From: Paroedura picta
Lineage: Eukaryota > Chordata > Lepidosauria > Squamata > Gekkonidae
DNA length: 64,000 nt
Reading direction: 5' to 3'
NCBI RefSeq assembly: GCF_049243985.1
Contig: NC_135372.1
Coordinates: forward strand, 101,025,318-101,089,317
Under the pieces are notes generated by a model that saw only the letters and a list, made by a program, of their open reading frames with translations, was not told where the DNA came from and did not search any database. The position numbers and the translations under genes were made by a program. Positions within the stretch are counted from its first letter, which is position 1, and each line of letters starts with the position of its first letter. Shown piece by piece: positions 10,571 to 22,779 of the stretch.

Positions 10571-10724
10571 CAACAATAACAAGCAGCAGGGCCTGGGTTA
10601 TTCAGGGAAGTTGTATGGCTCCTAGTGGTTCCTACTGAGTCCTGCCTCAAAAGGCAAAGCCTTGGAAAGAGTCTTGCCTCCTCCCCCTGCCTTCTACGGA
10701 CAGAAACCGAGGTCTGAAGCCTGG

Positions 10725-10925
10725 AAATTAGGATTACCCATTTTGAGTTAGGAAGTTCCTGGTGATTTGGTGGTAGAACCTCAGACGGGCAGGGTTGGAG
10801 GAAGGGAGGGACCTCAGTGGGGTGCCATCAAGTCCACCCTCATGTGCAGCTCTTTCCTCCCAGGGGAGGAGATCAGCTGTAACTCTGGGAGTTCTCCAGT
10901 CCCCACCTGGAATGGAATCATTCAT
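10725..10925 (+). repeat. Second copy of the same interspersed repeat
   Basis: Shares GGAAGTTCCTGGTGATTTGG, GGAGGGACCTCAGTGGGGTG, AGTCCACCCTC and GGGGAGGAGATCAGCTGTAA with the copies at 14338 and 10390. Confidence 0.6.
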
Positions 10926-12537
10926 ATGTGCCATGCTCCTAACACTGTGAAGTATTCTTAACACTGGCCCCATAATGCTTGTTCCTCTTCTGGCTGTGCT
11001 GATAAAATCCCTTCAGTATGAGAAAGGGATGCAGAAGCTTTTCCACCTTCATTCTCACAAACAACAACAAAAAGGGAGATTGGGGCATGCCATCTTACTA
11101 GGCGGTGTAGTGCTCACAATTTTTTGCTTTCTGGGCTTCATGTGGCACCCATGGCCTGGAGCCTCATCCCATGAGGGAGGTTTAAAGGTGCCCAGTGTAC
11201 ACTGTGCATTATTCAGTGGCAGTCACCATGTCAAACAGAATTACATCACTATGGCGGTAGATGCCATTTCCTTTCAGCAGGGGACCATCTGAAACCCACT
11301 CTGGACCTACTAATGCAGCAGAAATGCTTCCGGCATCCAAACGGACCTGTGGCACTTTGAGCCAGCCATTCCTAAGCATACCGGTATGAAGCAGATTTCA
11401 AACAACCATTCTTGTAGCTAAAAAAACATCCCATGTAAAGGAACAAATGATCATGCTGAATGGCAACAGAGAGATCAGCAACCCCTGACTGGGCAGCTGG
11501 CACTTCCTTCACTCACCATCTGGATAGCTGGCACCACGTTTCACTTAGCACTGTTATTTACGGCAGCTGCATGCCTTTCATACATGGACTGTGCATTATT
11601 CAGTGGCAGTCACCATGTCAAACAGAATTAAATCTACACGCCCATTATTATTCCTTCTTTCCCCCACTTCCAACCAAACAGCCCATATGGTCAGCCTTCT
11701 GTTTCCACCTGATCATCCTTCTTGCCTACAATACGAATTCTCTCTCTCTCACACTGACCCGTCTGTTTCTTTGTACATGTGCAGCAATACCAGCAAAAAG
11801 AAGGTAGTAATACCCAAGATCAAGCATTCAAAAAGCCCTATACATCATCAAAGGGCTATGATTCACCTTCAAGTCATGTGCCTGGGGCAGTTGGAGGCTA
11901 TTCTCTCTCAAAGTCTTTCTCTTGCCTGGAAATTCCCCTCCTGATTCAAGCACAATAATTGGTGGGTGTGTCAAAGGAGAGACAGATGCTGCTTATTTTT
12001 TATGGTTGCTTCCTTTTTACTGTCTCCCCCAGCTGCTCATCAAATTACAAGGCTGCACAAAGTACAAGGGCCAGACAAATCTCCTTCAGGGGGGTATCTT
12101 GGCTTATAGCAGTGCTGTTTGTGGGAAGCGGCCATATGATTCACCCTGCTTCCTCCCCTCCCCCTTTTGCTGTGATCTTTCCCAAATGTAGTATGATATG
12201 ACCTTTCTGGAAAGATTACCTACAAAGTACTTTTGGACACTGGGTGGATAAGAAAGTGTGTACTTTTTCATGCCCTGCCATATTGGTGCCATTTTATTAA
12301 CCTCAGCCCCATTACAGCAGTTATTCACACACACACACAAGGGCTTTTCTGACCTTTTTGAGAAAAAAAAATAAAGAATTGCTAGATTGTTGTATTGTTA
12401 TGTTATAGCAATCTAATTAAACAATTTCCCCAACTTTCTCTCCCCACCTCAATTAAGACTAGCCATTTTTCTTGCATAGTTATTTGGAGAAGGATGCATT
12501 TAATTTTATAACTCCACATTAAAAAGGCTAGCAAGTT
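10926..12537. other. Intergenic DNA with a 43-bp direct repeat
   Basis: No gene is recognised. An exact 43-bp sequence (starts ACTGTGCATTATTCAGTGGC) occurs at 11201-11243 and again at 11588-11630, flanking 344 bp of unclassified sequence. Confidence 0.6.
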
Positions 12538-12592
12538 AGAATCATAGAGCTGGAAGGGACCTTCTGGGTCATCTAGTCCAGTTATTTGGTTA
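12538..12592 (-). mobile_element. CR1 3' tail fragment, minus strand
   Basis: AGAATCATAGAGCTGGAAGG followed by GACCTTCTGGGTCATCTAGTCCAG is the reverse complement of the stereotyped CR1 3' end. Only about 55 bp remain. Confidence 0.75.
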
Positions 12593-12988
12593 AAAAATAA
12601 AGCTGGGAAACAGAAGGATGTGAATAATCTAACAGCCCCCCCCCCCCAAGTCCTCTGGTAGAAATGGTGGTTGAGGCAAGAAAAATATGGAGAAACTGTT
12701 GTGGAGATGCTCCACTATCACTGTGAATGCCTCTTCATTTTTCTGCATGGCCTTATGCTACCACACTGTGTCCCCCTCCTCTCTTTGCCTTCACCTCTTC
12801 ATCTCTCACTGTTGCTCTTTGTAGAGATACAGTTGATGTTCAGTGTTGTGGAAGAATGGATTGCGGTATACCCATTGTACAGAAGAAGAAATTATGTCAC
12901 TTTCTTTACTCATCCTAGAAGAACGTGGTAGCCAAACAATGCAGATTTCTCCCATGCACATTCTTTTTGCGCCTTCAATGCAATACTA

Positions 12989-13890
12989 GGGGGCATTTCC
13001 CACGGCTTAAAAATAGCACAATGGTTGCCGATTGAAAACGCTACTAATTTGCCATAACGCACGACGTCGTCAACAATCTGCAACAATCCTGAAACCGACC
13101 CGCCAAAAGCGCTTCGTTGTGGCGCTTTCAGGGGAATCCAGAAAACTGGATTCACCCTCCGGATAGCGATACACTCCTGCAACCAATCTGCAACAATAGC
13201 GCTAAAGACCTGTGCGTTACCATTGTAGCTGGTTCTTCAAAGTCCCTCCCCCTGGATCTCTCCTCCAAACTTCCGGCGAAGCGATCGCCATTTTTTTTTC
13301 TCGGAGCGAGCGGGGATAAACGCACCGGCGAGCCTCTTTCTGTTTAGAGGCTTCCCTGGCTTCAGTCCTTCACCTTTAGTCACTAAGCACAAACCACTTA
13401 AAAGCCCGTTTGCTGAAATAAAGTCCCTTTATTTTTTACACATAAATTCAGCCGAAAATCGAGCCCGTGAGAAGGGGGGGGGGGAATTTTTTTTTATCAC
13501 TCGAGGCAGCGTGCCAACGATCATACAATCAAACGATAGATCACATTAGGCAGCTGGATGGGTCTCTCCAGTGCAAGGAATCTACGTAGATTCGTTGCTA
13601 TGGGTCTGTTTTTTTTTTAAAAAAAGCTTTCTTAAAGGGAAAGGGGCTGTTTGGGAGCATGCTAACGGCTGCCCATTGGCTGCTTGACGGCCAGGGGCGG
13701 GACAAGCTTGGCAATAGCGCTTCCTTTCTAGCGATTTCTGCCGAGACCGGAAGCCTGTGGGAAACGCTAAAAAAACGCAACTGATTCCACTACAAAGCCA
13801 GGTGTGCAAAACGACGAATTCCACTATTTTAAATGGCGATTTTTCATTCCGCAAACAATTTGCAACAAAGATCGCCGTGGGAAATGGCCC
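12989..13890 (+). mobile_element. 902-bp TIR DNA element, copy B (complete)
   Basis: The element starts GGGGGCATTTCCCACGGC and ends GCCGTGGGAAATGGCCC. These are inverted repeats of 17-18 bp with one indel and one mismatch. TA lies on both sides (12987-12988 and 13891-13892), suggesting a TA target duplication. The interior is non-coding, with CpG-bearing motifs (ACGACGTCG, AAGCGATCGCCA), a G-run/T-run block and the T-run before AAAAAAAGC. It matches copy A at 781-1619 through most of its length. It is non-autonomous. A 2-bp TA duplication is known from Tc1/mariner-like and ISL2EU-type elements, but the family is not recognised. Confidence 0.75.
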
Positions 13891-13892
13891 TA

Positions 13893-14337
13893 GAAATATG
13901 GTATAAAAGGCACAGTTATGGTCATAAATACTCCCATCACTTTAGAAAGGAGTGTTCTGAAAACTAATCTCCCATGGCAATCCATGGGAGATTTGTGCTG
14001 CTAAAACTAAGAAAAATGTGGGGGGAATGTCTCCATGTTCCCACACTGGCAATAATGGCTTGGTTTCATTTGGAAAAGCGACAGGCTCACCTCCGCATTT
14101 GAACCTTTTTGCTCCTAGGCACCACATCTCCCATAATAACACCATCACAGGTCTTGCCAGTTAACAGAGGACTGAGGTCGGTGCAGTAGGAGGGCAGATG
14201 ATTAATACTCATGAGTCACGCTGCCTAACCGATTGCAGCAGAGATGATTTTTAAAAGACTATGGTGTGGCAGCAATGGGGGTGAAGAAATTGTTTTTTCC
14301 TGTTGTTCTCACCATGATTTAGTGAGGAGATGTCAAG
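13893..14337. other. Intergenic DNA, nothing recognised
   Basis: No conserved coding frame or classifiable repeat seen. A short palindromic phrase (TCTCCCATGG ... CCATGGGAGA, near 13970-13990) is present. Confidence 0.5.
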
Positions 14338-14540
14338 TTGCCAACTCTGGGCTGGGAAACTTCTGGAGATTTAGGGAGGTAGATCCTGGGGAGGATGAGA
14401 TTTGGGGAGAAGAGAGACCCTGAGGGGTAGAATGCCAGAGAGTTCACCTTCCAAAGCAATCGTTCTTGCCAGATGAATTAAACTCAGTTGTAATTCTGAG
14501 ATATCCCCAGGCCCCTCCTGTGGATTAGCCTTATGGGGTT
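14338..14540 (+). repeat. Interspersed repeat of the 'gttgccaactcc...ctggag' type
   Basis: Begins AGTTGCCAACTCTGGGCTGG, continues with TTCTGGAGATTTAGGG, TAGATCCTGGGGAGG and GAGTTCACCTTCCAAAGCA, and ends near AGTTGTAATTCTGAGATATC and CCCCTCCTGTGG. It is the longest-matching copy of the family in this window. Confidence 0.65.
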
Positions 14541-14577
14541 GCCTCAGGACAGTTAGATTGGCCATAATGACCAATCT

Positions 14578-14697
14578 GGGGAAGGCACTGGCAAACCACC
14601 CCGTATTGAGTCTGCCATGAAAACGCTGGAGGGCGTCACCCCAAGGTGTCGCCAGACATGACCCGGTGCTTGTACTGGGGATACCTTTACCTTTACC
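14578..14697 (+). mobile_element. 5'-truncated SINE with Bov-B-like tail and perfect 13-bp TSD
   Basis: The body matches the 3' half of the SINE at 22780-23065 (GGGGAAGGCACTGGCAAACC, GAGTCTGCCATGAAAACGC, GGGCGTCACCCCAAGG) and ends in ACCTTTACCTTTACC. It is flanked by an exact 13-bp duplication TAATGACCAATCT at 14565-14577 and 14698-14710. The intact duplication indicates a comparatively recent retrotransposition. Confidence 0.88.
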
Positions 14698-14710
14698 TAA
14701 TGACCAATCT

Positions 14711-16387
14711 ACTCAATGGTGTTAAATTGTTGGTGTATTTTAATATGTCAGAGTTTTTGGTCACTTTTAATTTGCTTGTTTTATTGTAAACTACTTTGAA
14801 CAAAGAGACAAAGCGAGGTAAAAATATTGTGAATAAAAGTTTCAAGTATTTTCCCTCCATAACTGATTGCTTGCAGTGTGCTCAGGCACACACTGACCCA
14901 TTGATTGTCCTTGGTGTCCTTGGAAAGGAGAACTAATTACCCTGTCTTTTCCACAGGCTGAAATGGGTCAGTGAATGGAAGAGTCTGGTTGAAGCTCTCC
15001 AAGCGGCAGGCCCTACAGACACATCCTAGCCGAGGGAACTTTTTCTGGTGGTGTCTGTCAGTCCAAGGGTGGAGCTCCCACAAAGTTTCTGTCATGAAAA
15101 CACAAACCAAAAGGGGGGGGGGAATCTTTGTTATTCCATAAACAGTGGGGACTTTGGGCCAGTCACAGCTGTATATTTTCTAACTTGCTGACACACAGCT
15201 CTGTTTATAGCTGCACATATAAATTGAAATGTTAGCACTAGTCCGCTGGTTCGTCTCTTCTCATGTACCATAAAAGGATACTGCATGCTTCTCACCTAGC
15301 ATTTTGCCCCTTATACCTGTAGTATTTAATATTTGTGTGTGGTGGGTGATGCTTGTAGATTGGGATGAGAACTTGTGGAAAAGAGAACGTACAAGAACAG
15401 TGGCTTTCAGGGGACACTACAGGAGATGCTGTGAGTTCCACATATGTGCCATGCAGTGACACCCGGTGCTCAGGGGCTGAATTAGAATCAGAACCATGGG
15501 ACAAGGGGAGGTGGCTTTTAAGTATTACTCCAGCATGGTGTTTTCAACCAAATCTGGCACAAGAAAAGCACCAGTACATTCACATTTTGAAAACTGTGCT
15601 AACAGCACTTCACAGTTTGTTTCTTTACTAGGGAAAATGGAGCCGGGAAAGGCATTTTGAGCTTGTAGCATCTTTGAAACATTCTGACATAAGGCTGTGG
15701 ATATTGTCAAAATGGCTGCAGCAGTAGAAGGAGGAGGCACGCACATACACACTGCAAGAAGAAACCCAAGTGCAGGGGAGATGAAGGGTCACTTGGAAAA
15801 AATATTGGGAAAGATGAGTGAGAGAATATAACTCAAGCTGGTGTGGCGACTGTCACCAAACCAATGCCATTTTAGTTTGCACAGCCAATGAGATCATTAG
15901 TGGTCAATAAGAAACTGTGCTGGGCAAGAGACCCACCTGATCCCAACCACTTTTTGAAAATACTTGGGGGGTGCCAGGAGAGGTATCAGCAGGGGCCTTG
16001 GTGACCACAGGCACTAATGTGGGGGACCCCTTGCTTAAAAGCTCCCTCCCATGGAACTGGGGCCTCACCCAAAATGAGCCTTTGTAGAGGCAATGAGTTT
16101 TTAAAATGAGTTCTATGTATGAATTACCCTGCTTACTACCAATACTACCTTACTGCATGGTATTTAGAAGCTGTATGCCATATCTAGGTTGCTGTAGAGC
16201 AAACTACACGTCACCATTTTGCAGTTCCAGGACTGGAACTTGATCCATGATTTTTGGCCTTAAAGCAGCTACAGGCAAGAAGCTGGTTTGGATCAGGACT
16301 GCAGTGCCAGGTAGAAGTTGCTTATAACTTGCTCTTGATCAAAAAATGCCCCCATGGGCTGTTTTCAGCCCTGTTCCCCCCCCCCCC
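14711..16387. other. Intergenic DNA, nothing recognised
   Basis: Contains homopolymer runs and no frame or repeat that I can classify. Confidence 0.5.
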
Positions 16388-16619
16388 ATTTATTTCATTT
16401 TATTCATTTGTAACCCCCACTTTCTCCTCAATAGGGACCCAAAGTGGCTTAAATCATTCTTCTCTCCTTCATTTTGTCCTTACAACAACCTTGTAAAGCA
16501 GTTAGGCTGGAAGAGTATGACTGTCCTAAGGTCACCCAATAAGCTTCCAGGGCATGAGTCGAAGATTTGAACTTGGGTCTCCCAGTTACTAGTCTGGCAC
16601 TCTTAACCACTACACTGCA
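16388..16619 (-). repeat. tRNA-derived SINE (MIR-like layout), minus strand
   Basis: On the minus strand: GTGTAGTGGTTAAGAGTGCC (A-box), GGGAGACCCAAGTTCAAATC (B-box region), GGGTGACCTTAGGACAGTC, then AAAATGAAGGAGAG and the tail CACTTTGGGTCCCTATTG with GAGAAAGTGGGGGTTACAAA. Both promoter boxes and the L2-type tail are evident. Confidence 0.75.
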
Positions 16620-16796
16620 AAGGTCTTACCGGGACAAAAAGAAGCCTCGAAGAATTTTCAGGCATCATTAGGTAAAGATAATTAAATCCACCTTCCTCAG
16701 CCTCTTGTCCCCAGTTCATAGGTATTGTTATGGCCAAATCTTTGCCACTAAAGTTCAACACAGAAGCAGGAAGGAGCATCCCTATAGACTCTAGGG

Positions 16797-17116
16797 CAGC
16801 CTTTCTCAAGTTTTTTTTTACCGTTGAGAAACCCCTGAAGCATTCTTCAGTCTTCTAGAAACCCCAGAAGTGGCATGATGGTGCAGAATATGATTGGGAA
16901 GCATAGTTGTGTACATGCCCATCTGGGGCCCCTCCCAGCCCATCACTGGCTATTTTGGGAGGGGGAGGTTGGGTCGACGTGACCATATATAGTCATATCA
17001 ACCAATAACTGCTTAACCAAGTTTTAAAAAATATATTAAAAATTAATTAACTCCCATCCATTCAGGGCCATCAAGAAACCCCAGGGTTTCACAAAAACCC
17101 TGGTTGAGAAAGCCTG
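16797..17116 (+). mobile_element. Non-autonomous hAT-like element
   Basis: Left end CAGCCTTTCTCAAGTTTTTT and right end AACCCTGGTTGAGAAAGCCTG form hAT-type inverted termini. Inner GAGAAACCCCTGAAGCATTC and CAAGAAACCCCAGGGTTTC extend the symmetry. Candidate 8-bp target duplications CTCTAGGG and ATCTAGAT share five of eight positions, so the insertion is old. The body is non-coding. Confidence 0.7.
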
Positions 17117-20035
17117 ATCTAGATGGGTATTTGTGTGCTATTGTTGCAGCAGCCCACAAAAAGTTACACTACAGTAAATGTATCACCCTACAAGGTGCTC
17201 AGCTCCAGCACTCGTTTTGTTCTGTGCAGCACTTTCTACTGAGTTCACACTATTTTTATTCCATTTCCAAGTTTCATTCCATTCATTGCATCATCCCAGT
17301 TTGCACCAAGAAGGATGTTTTGCTTCTTATGTCTTCCGAGCAATATAAAAATCCTCCTCTATGTTAACAGTAAATCACGAATGTGGTCATTCCAAACAAT
17401 CTTTTGACAAAACATAGAGCTACAACAAGGAAGGGGAGGAGAAAGCTATTTGTAAGAGGAGAAAAAAAACACCCAATGTTTGTTGAAATAGTTTCCAGAA
17501 CACTGGGGTTATTTTTAGCTAGACTTTCATCCTGCATTTGAATGACATGATGCATTTTACGCGTGTGTGTGACGTTCCTGCAAAGATGCAGAGTTCTGTC
17601 CCTAATAGTGCTGAGTATATCTGCCACAAGGATAACTGAATGAAAGAAAGCCTTCCAAAAATCAGACTTTGGTATCTAATGCAATGAAGTCAAACAGAGA
17701 GCTTTTCACCGGGTTTGGGGATCTGTCCCTTGGTTTCTGCACTGCACCTTAGTCAGTGCCTTTGGGGATACATAAAAGGGAGTCATTAATAATAGTCACT
17801 GAATGAATAAAGCCCTTCTTGTGGTGAGGACTGCAACCAGGGATCAGAGAGAAATGGGGATGGGGGCGGGGAGGAGCAGTACCGGAAACTCTTGTCACGG
17901 AGTGAAAGGGCTGTCTCCAAGGATTAGACGGAGAATGCTGGGCTCCCATGTTTAATTGTATTTGCTTAGTTCCACCACCTCCACCTCTTATCTTCAGCCA
18001 ATGTGTGTGGGAAACCGATTTCAGAAGGATCAGAGTGGCTTGAAACCAGGCAGTCAGAAACAGAACTAGGGTTCAATATTGTCAAGGGATTTGGCGCCCA
18101 CCTGGGCCATTCTCAGCCCAGAGTGGAAACTGGCATGACAAAGCAGCAATCCAACAGATCACTGCAGATTGGTTTGTAGATCATAGGGTTTTTATGATAG
18201 TATTTCACTACACTACATTTTTGTAAGGACTTCAGAAGGCACCATATGCTCAAAGGCTGGAAAAAACAAATTTTAAAACATCAATTATGACCTAAACGCA
18301 TGACCGTCCTGGCCAGCTTGTAACTATCTTCCTGCACTGATGTCAAACCAGTGTGTCTATATTCTGTTCTAATGTTTCTGCATTTAATGCACCACACTCC
18401 TATGCATGGATTTTTGGAACTAAGTTCCACTGATTTCAAGGGGGGGGGGGAGACTGCACAGCAGCAGCCTTCATCTCCTGCTTTAAAAATAGGATAGTTT
18501 GGATTTTTTTGCCCCAGTCATATCAGTTTCAAGTCTTGAGTTTGCTGAGCCTAAATTACTTCCCTGGAGAATTGCAGAGGATGCATTGCAAGAAACTAAG
18601 CAACAGGGCATTTCAAACTTACTGGAGGAAATGTATCATGCTTTCTTTCACATTGGCAAAGTCTATGTGGTGTGGTGCCAAGGCTAACTTTCTTACATGC
18701 AATTAGTCTTGTTGAGGCTTGTCTGATATTCAACTTTCTTTGGGAATACCTCCATCCAAGGCAGTGGTTAATTTAGCCTACAGCGAGAGACACTGAGATC
18801 TGTCTCCCTCTGCCAGTCCTGAAAGATGCCATAATTTCAGAGCACCAGATGCTACAAAGCCAAATTCTTCTCCCTCTTTCTGCAGTTGGGTCTAAAGTTA
18901 CACTCCCCAAGTGGTTGTCTTCATCTGATTCCTCTGAATTGAGCCTGCATTGCCCAACTCCCCCACTTGCAGGGCAGGTGATGAACGACACTGTCTGGAT
19001 GTGCACCACCCTATGAATGACATTAGTGAGATGTTCTCACATAGCATATTGAACTGGCTTTTTTTACAGGGTGTTTTACCCCCAAATGCTAAGTTGGCAT
19101 GAGGGATATTTTTGTGCATTAAAAAAAACCCCCAACAACACCTTAACAATGCAGAGGAATGAATGACTGCAGGAGTCGGCCCGTGCATATAATTAGAATT
19201 TGGCTACATTGCTGCTTAGCTTTGAAAGGAGAAAAAAAATTCTATTTGTCTCCCTTCAGTACAAAGCCCCTCCCTGCCAGCAACTTCCTGAGTTCCTGGT
19301 ATTTATGGCCTGGTTTTGGGCCAACCCCAAGCCATTTGAATTCAGGGAAGAAAAATGTCTCTTTTTGCTCACTCTCTGCTGGGCCATTTAGTTTCATCAG
19401 CATGTAATGGAGGGTGAGCAGCCCTGTGACAAGGCAATGTAATGTCTGCCAGCAGCAGAGAAAAGCAGTCAGACCTCAGCCATAACATTCCTGCCCTGCC
19501 CTGCCCTCCACTCCTTCAGGGAGAGAGTAAAAAGAAACCGCAGACACTCTGTTTCCAGCTGCTCGCTCAGCTACACTCTGTAGGCTCAGACAAAATACCC
19601 AGCTCCAGCCAGAGGTCAGCACTAGTTCACTTGAAACCACCCAAGGCTGACCAGGAAACACCTTCACCATGACACAAGGCTGGCCTGGGAGCTCTCAGAA
19701 TATCCAGAATTTCTGGCCAGCCCTAAGAATCCTGCCTTTCTGCCTAGCATACAGCTGAGGATGTGGTGGATGGTTTAAAGCAAAGGAGGGGTAGAAGACA
19801 GGTCAGTCAGTGGTACCACTGGAGTTCTGGGAGTGCACTGAAGTAATTGTTGTGCCTAGAAAACAAAATCTTGATTCACAAACCCTTACATAACACAAAG
19901 CATGCAACAGTCAGTGCAACACACTGGCCACTCAAAAAGGGGGTTATCCGTCTGCTACTTTAAAAACCATCCCTTCAGAAAAAGGATGTGACAAATTATC
20001 ACCCAGTGTCTAACCTTTAGTCGATGACCTCCATC
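17117..20035. other. Intergenic DNA, nothing recognised
   Basis: About 2.9 kb without recognisable repeat or gene. Several short frames are open but lack conserved wording or splice context. Some of this unique sequence may be regulatory. Confidence 0.45.
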
Positions 20036-21305
20036 TGAATGTAAACAAACTCCTTGTTGTTATTATTGGATTTACCTACAGCCTTTGATACAGTGGATTA
20101 TACCACTTATTGAGGTGCTTAAAGGCAGAAGTGGGTATCAGAAGATATATGCTGAACTGGTTCAAATAATTCCTCATTGATCTGACCAAAAGGATTACTA
20201 TAGGAGACCAGATCTCATCAATGTGGAACCTGTTCTGTGGAGATCTGTGTGCTTTAACAAATGCTTTAATTAATACCACCCCCCCCTAAGGTTCCTGGAC
20301 ACGATATTAGACTGTGCTCTGAGCCGTTGGATGATCTACTGCCTGTTATTAGCATATCTAACACCGACTCCAGTGGTTCGCTGTGGGGAGAAGAGTTTTA
20401 ATCTATTTTAATGTTTACTTCCATCTATAGAGTTATGGAGTCATAGTTTTAACTGTGGGAATTGTTTTCAGGTTTTTGCTGTATTGTTTAACTGATGATG
20501 TGAAAAAGTCCACCTGAATTGCTTCCTGGCTATTGTAGTAAATTGGTTAAGAGTGAACAAACTGAGATGGAGGTCATGTTTGTTGGGAAAGCAGAGATCT
20601 TGAAGGCCATTGGCTCTCCACTTTTGATGGACTTCAGATGACCCGTGCTGACTCAACCTTGGGGTTATACTGGACCCAGCATTATTACTAGATAAACAAG
20701 TTAATAAAGCTGCAAAAAAGGCTTTCTTCCAATGCAGCCTCACCCAAAAGATGGCTCTTTAGCTTGAAATGACTGATCTGGCCACTTAGATTGAAGCCAC
20801 AGTAACATTGAGACTAGACCACTATAATGCACTGTACACTGGATTCCCATTGAAATAATTTCAGAAACTCTAGCTGTTGCAGAATGCTGCAGATTGGCTG
20901 TTATTGAGAGCTAGATGGAACACTGATATTACTCCCATTCTGCAGTCATACTACTGCCTGGCGATCAGTTACCGGGTTCAGTTAAGATAGTGGCTATCAG
21001 AAACAAAGGCCCTTATGGCTCTGGACCCTCATATCTTTAAGACCACTGTTCCCCCTATTCCCCACCATGACAACTTTGCTAATTGGAGCAGCATCTTCTG
21101 CAGGAACAAACCTGCAAGTGGTCCAAATCAGTACCTGCCCATAGGTGTGCCTTCTCCATTGGGGCCTCCACCTTATGGAATGAGGAAGTCAGGAAGGCTT
21201 CCACTCCCTGGGTTTCCCACACACTATGCAAAACTGAATTATTCAGGAGGGCATTTCTATACAGACAACTTAGTTCCACTCTACTAAAAGTTTTATAAAG
21301 TTATT
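20036..21305 (+). mobile_element. L2-type LINE, decayed ORF2
   Basis: Near 20070 the translation reads LDLPTAFDTVDYTT, the AFDTVDH-type reverse-transcriptase motif of L2/CR1-clade LINEs. About 800 bp later (20870-20930) comes LLQNAADWLL...ITPILQS, the LQNAAARL...HITPIL block of the ORF2 C terminus. At 21130-21200 the AFSIGASTLWNEE phrase (RAFSxxAPxLWNxLP in intact copies) follows. Stop codons and frameshifts interrupt it throughout, and it lacks the 5' end. It is an old, dead LINE copy of about 1.25 kb. Confidence 0.75.
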
Positions 21306-21398
21306 TGAATAAATTATTAGAGACTTGTCTATACAACAATGCATAGCTTGCTGAATCTAGGATTCTATGTAATCTTTGTATGATTTAGTGACATATCA

Positions 21399-21665
21399 GT
21401 ATGAGCCAGCTTGGTGTAGTGGTTAGGAGTGTGGACTTCTAATCTGGTTTGATTCCACACTCCCCCACATGCAACCAGCTGGGTGACCTTGGGCTCACCA
21501 CAGCACTGATAAGGCTGTTCTGACTGAGCAGTAATATCAGGGCTCTCTCAGCCTCACCCACCCTGTCTGTTGTGGGGAGAGGAAAGGGAAGGCAATTGAA
21601 AGCCACTTTGAGGCTCCTTTGGGTAGATAAAAGTGGCATATAAGAACCAACTTTTCTTCTTCTAG
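21399..21665 (+). repeat. tRNA-derived SINE, near full length
   Basis: A-box wording CAGCTTGGTGTAGTGGTTAG and B-box GGTTTGATTCC mark the tRNA-like head. The body has CAACCAGCTGGGTGACCTTG, CAGGGCTCTCTCAGCC and TGTTGTGGGGAGAGGAAAGG. It ends GCATATAAGAACCAAC followed by TTTTCTTCTTCT. The antisense copy at 30641-30909 matches it closely over its whole length. Confidence 0.85.
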
Positions 21666-22044
21666 GTATGCTTTGCTTCAGTTCTATTTTTAGACTTCTG
21701 ATTCCTATTGCAATGTTAATTGAATATCCCATCCTTACTCTGTGCAATCCTTGATTCCAAATGAGAGAGCAGACTATAAATGATGCAACTAGAATAAATA
21801 AATACATATCCAATTGACAGTAATAACCATTTAACACTCTGTTCCATTTTTGTTCCTTTGTCTTTAATTTGTCTTTGTCCTGTGTGTTTAAATGATATAT
21901 ATTGTCAGCTCAAGCTTCCAAGCATTTTTTTAAATGTCCTAAGCTACATTAAGGACCCTAGGGACAAAGTGTGGGATTTCTATCTAAGGAATGAACAAAA
22001 ATTAAGAGAAAAAACATGATGAAAAATAAAAATAATGAATAATT

Positions 22045-22255
22045 TATTATTTCCTTCATTTATACTAAAGCAGTTACACAGTTCTCTTTTCCTCCATTTT
22101 ATTCTCACAACAACACTGTGTGGTAGATTTAACTGAGAGTGAGTAACTGACCCAAGATCATCCCAAAAGCTACCATGGCATTGTGGGGATTTGAACTTGT
22201 AGTCTCTCCTATACTAATCCATCGCTGTGATCACTGCATTGCATTAGCTAAGGAG
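22045..22255 (-). repeat. tRNA-derived SINE (MIR-like layout), diverged, minus strand
   Basis: On the minus strand the GTTCAAATCCCCACAATG B-box region, GGGATGATCTTGGGTCAG and GTTGTTGTGAGAATAAAATGG followed by GAGGAAAAGAGAACTG match the copies at 9870 and 16388. Confidence 0.6.
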
Positions 22256-22779
22256 ATTGACATTCACGGCTGCTGAAGGGGGGGGGGGACAAACTCTGAG
22301 AGGCCAAGTCAGCTGAAGGGCTACATTCAGCCCAATGGCTTTCCAATGATTCCCCTTTTGGTGCACTTCTGACTGCAGCCACTAGGGGCTCAATTTTCCG
22401 CAAGCTTGACACAAACTTGCCAAACCAATCATGCTAAGCTAGCCCTGGAACAAGAAAAGACATCATGCTGATGCTAGCACCCTGCAATTATTGCAGTCTG
22501 CAGCCAGCTAACAAGGTTGTTGTCTCCCTTTCTTGCAATAGGCTCAGCCAGAACTTGCAAAATAATAATTACTGTGTTACAGTGAGATAAAGCATTTTTT
22601 CCGCTTGTCCTTATTTTCTTTTTACTTTTTTCTCATTCATTTTCCTCCATCTCCACCTAACTTTTCCATGCTCCCTCCATTGATTTTCAAGTCCTACTTA
22701 TCCCTATCCTGGTTTGCAATATAATGTAGTTAATACTAGCGTAGCAGCATACTTTTGTAATTAATATAATATAATATAA

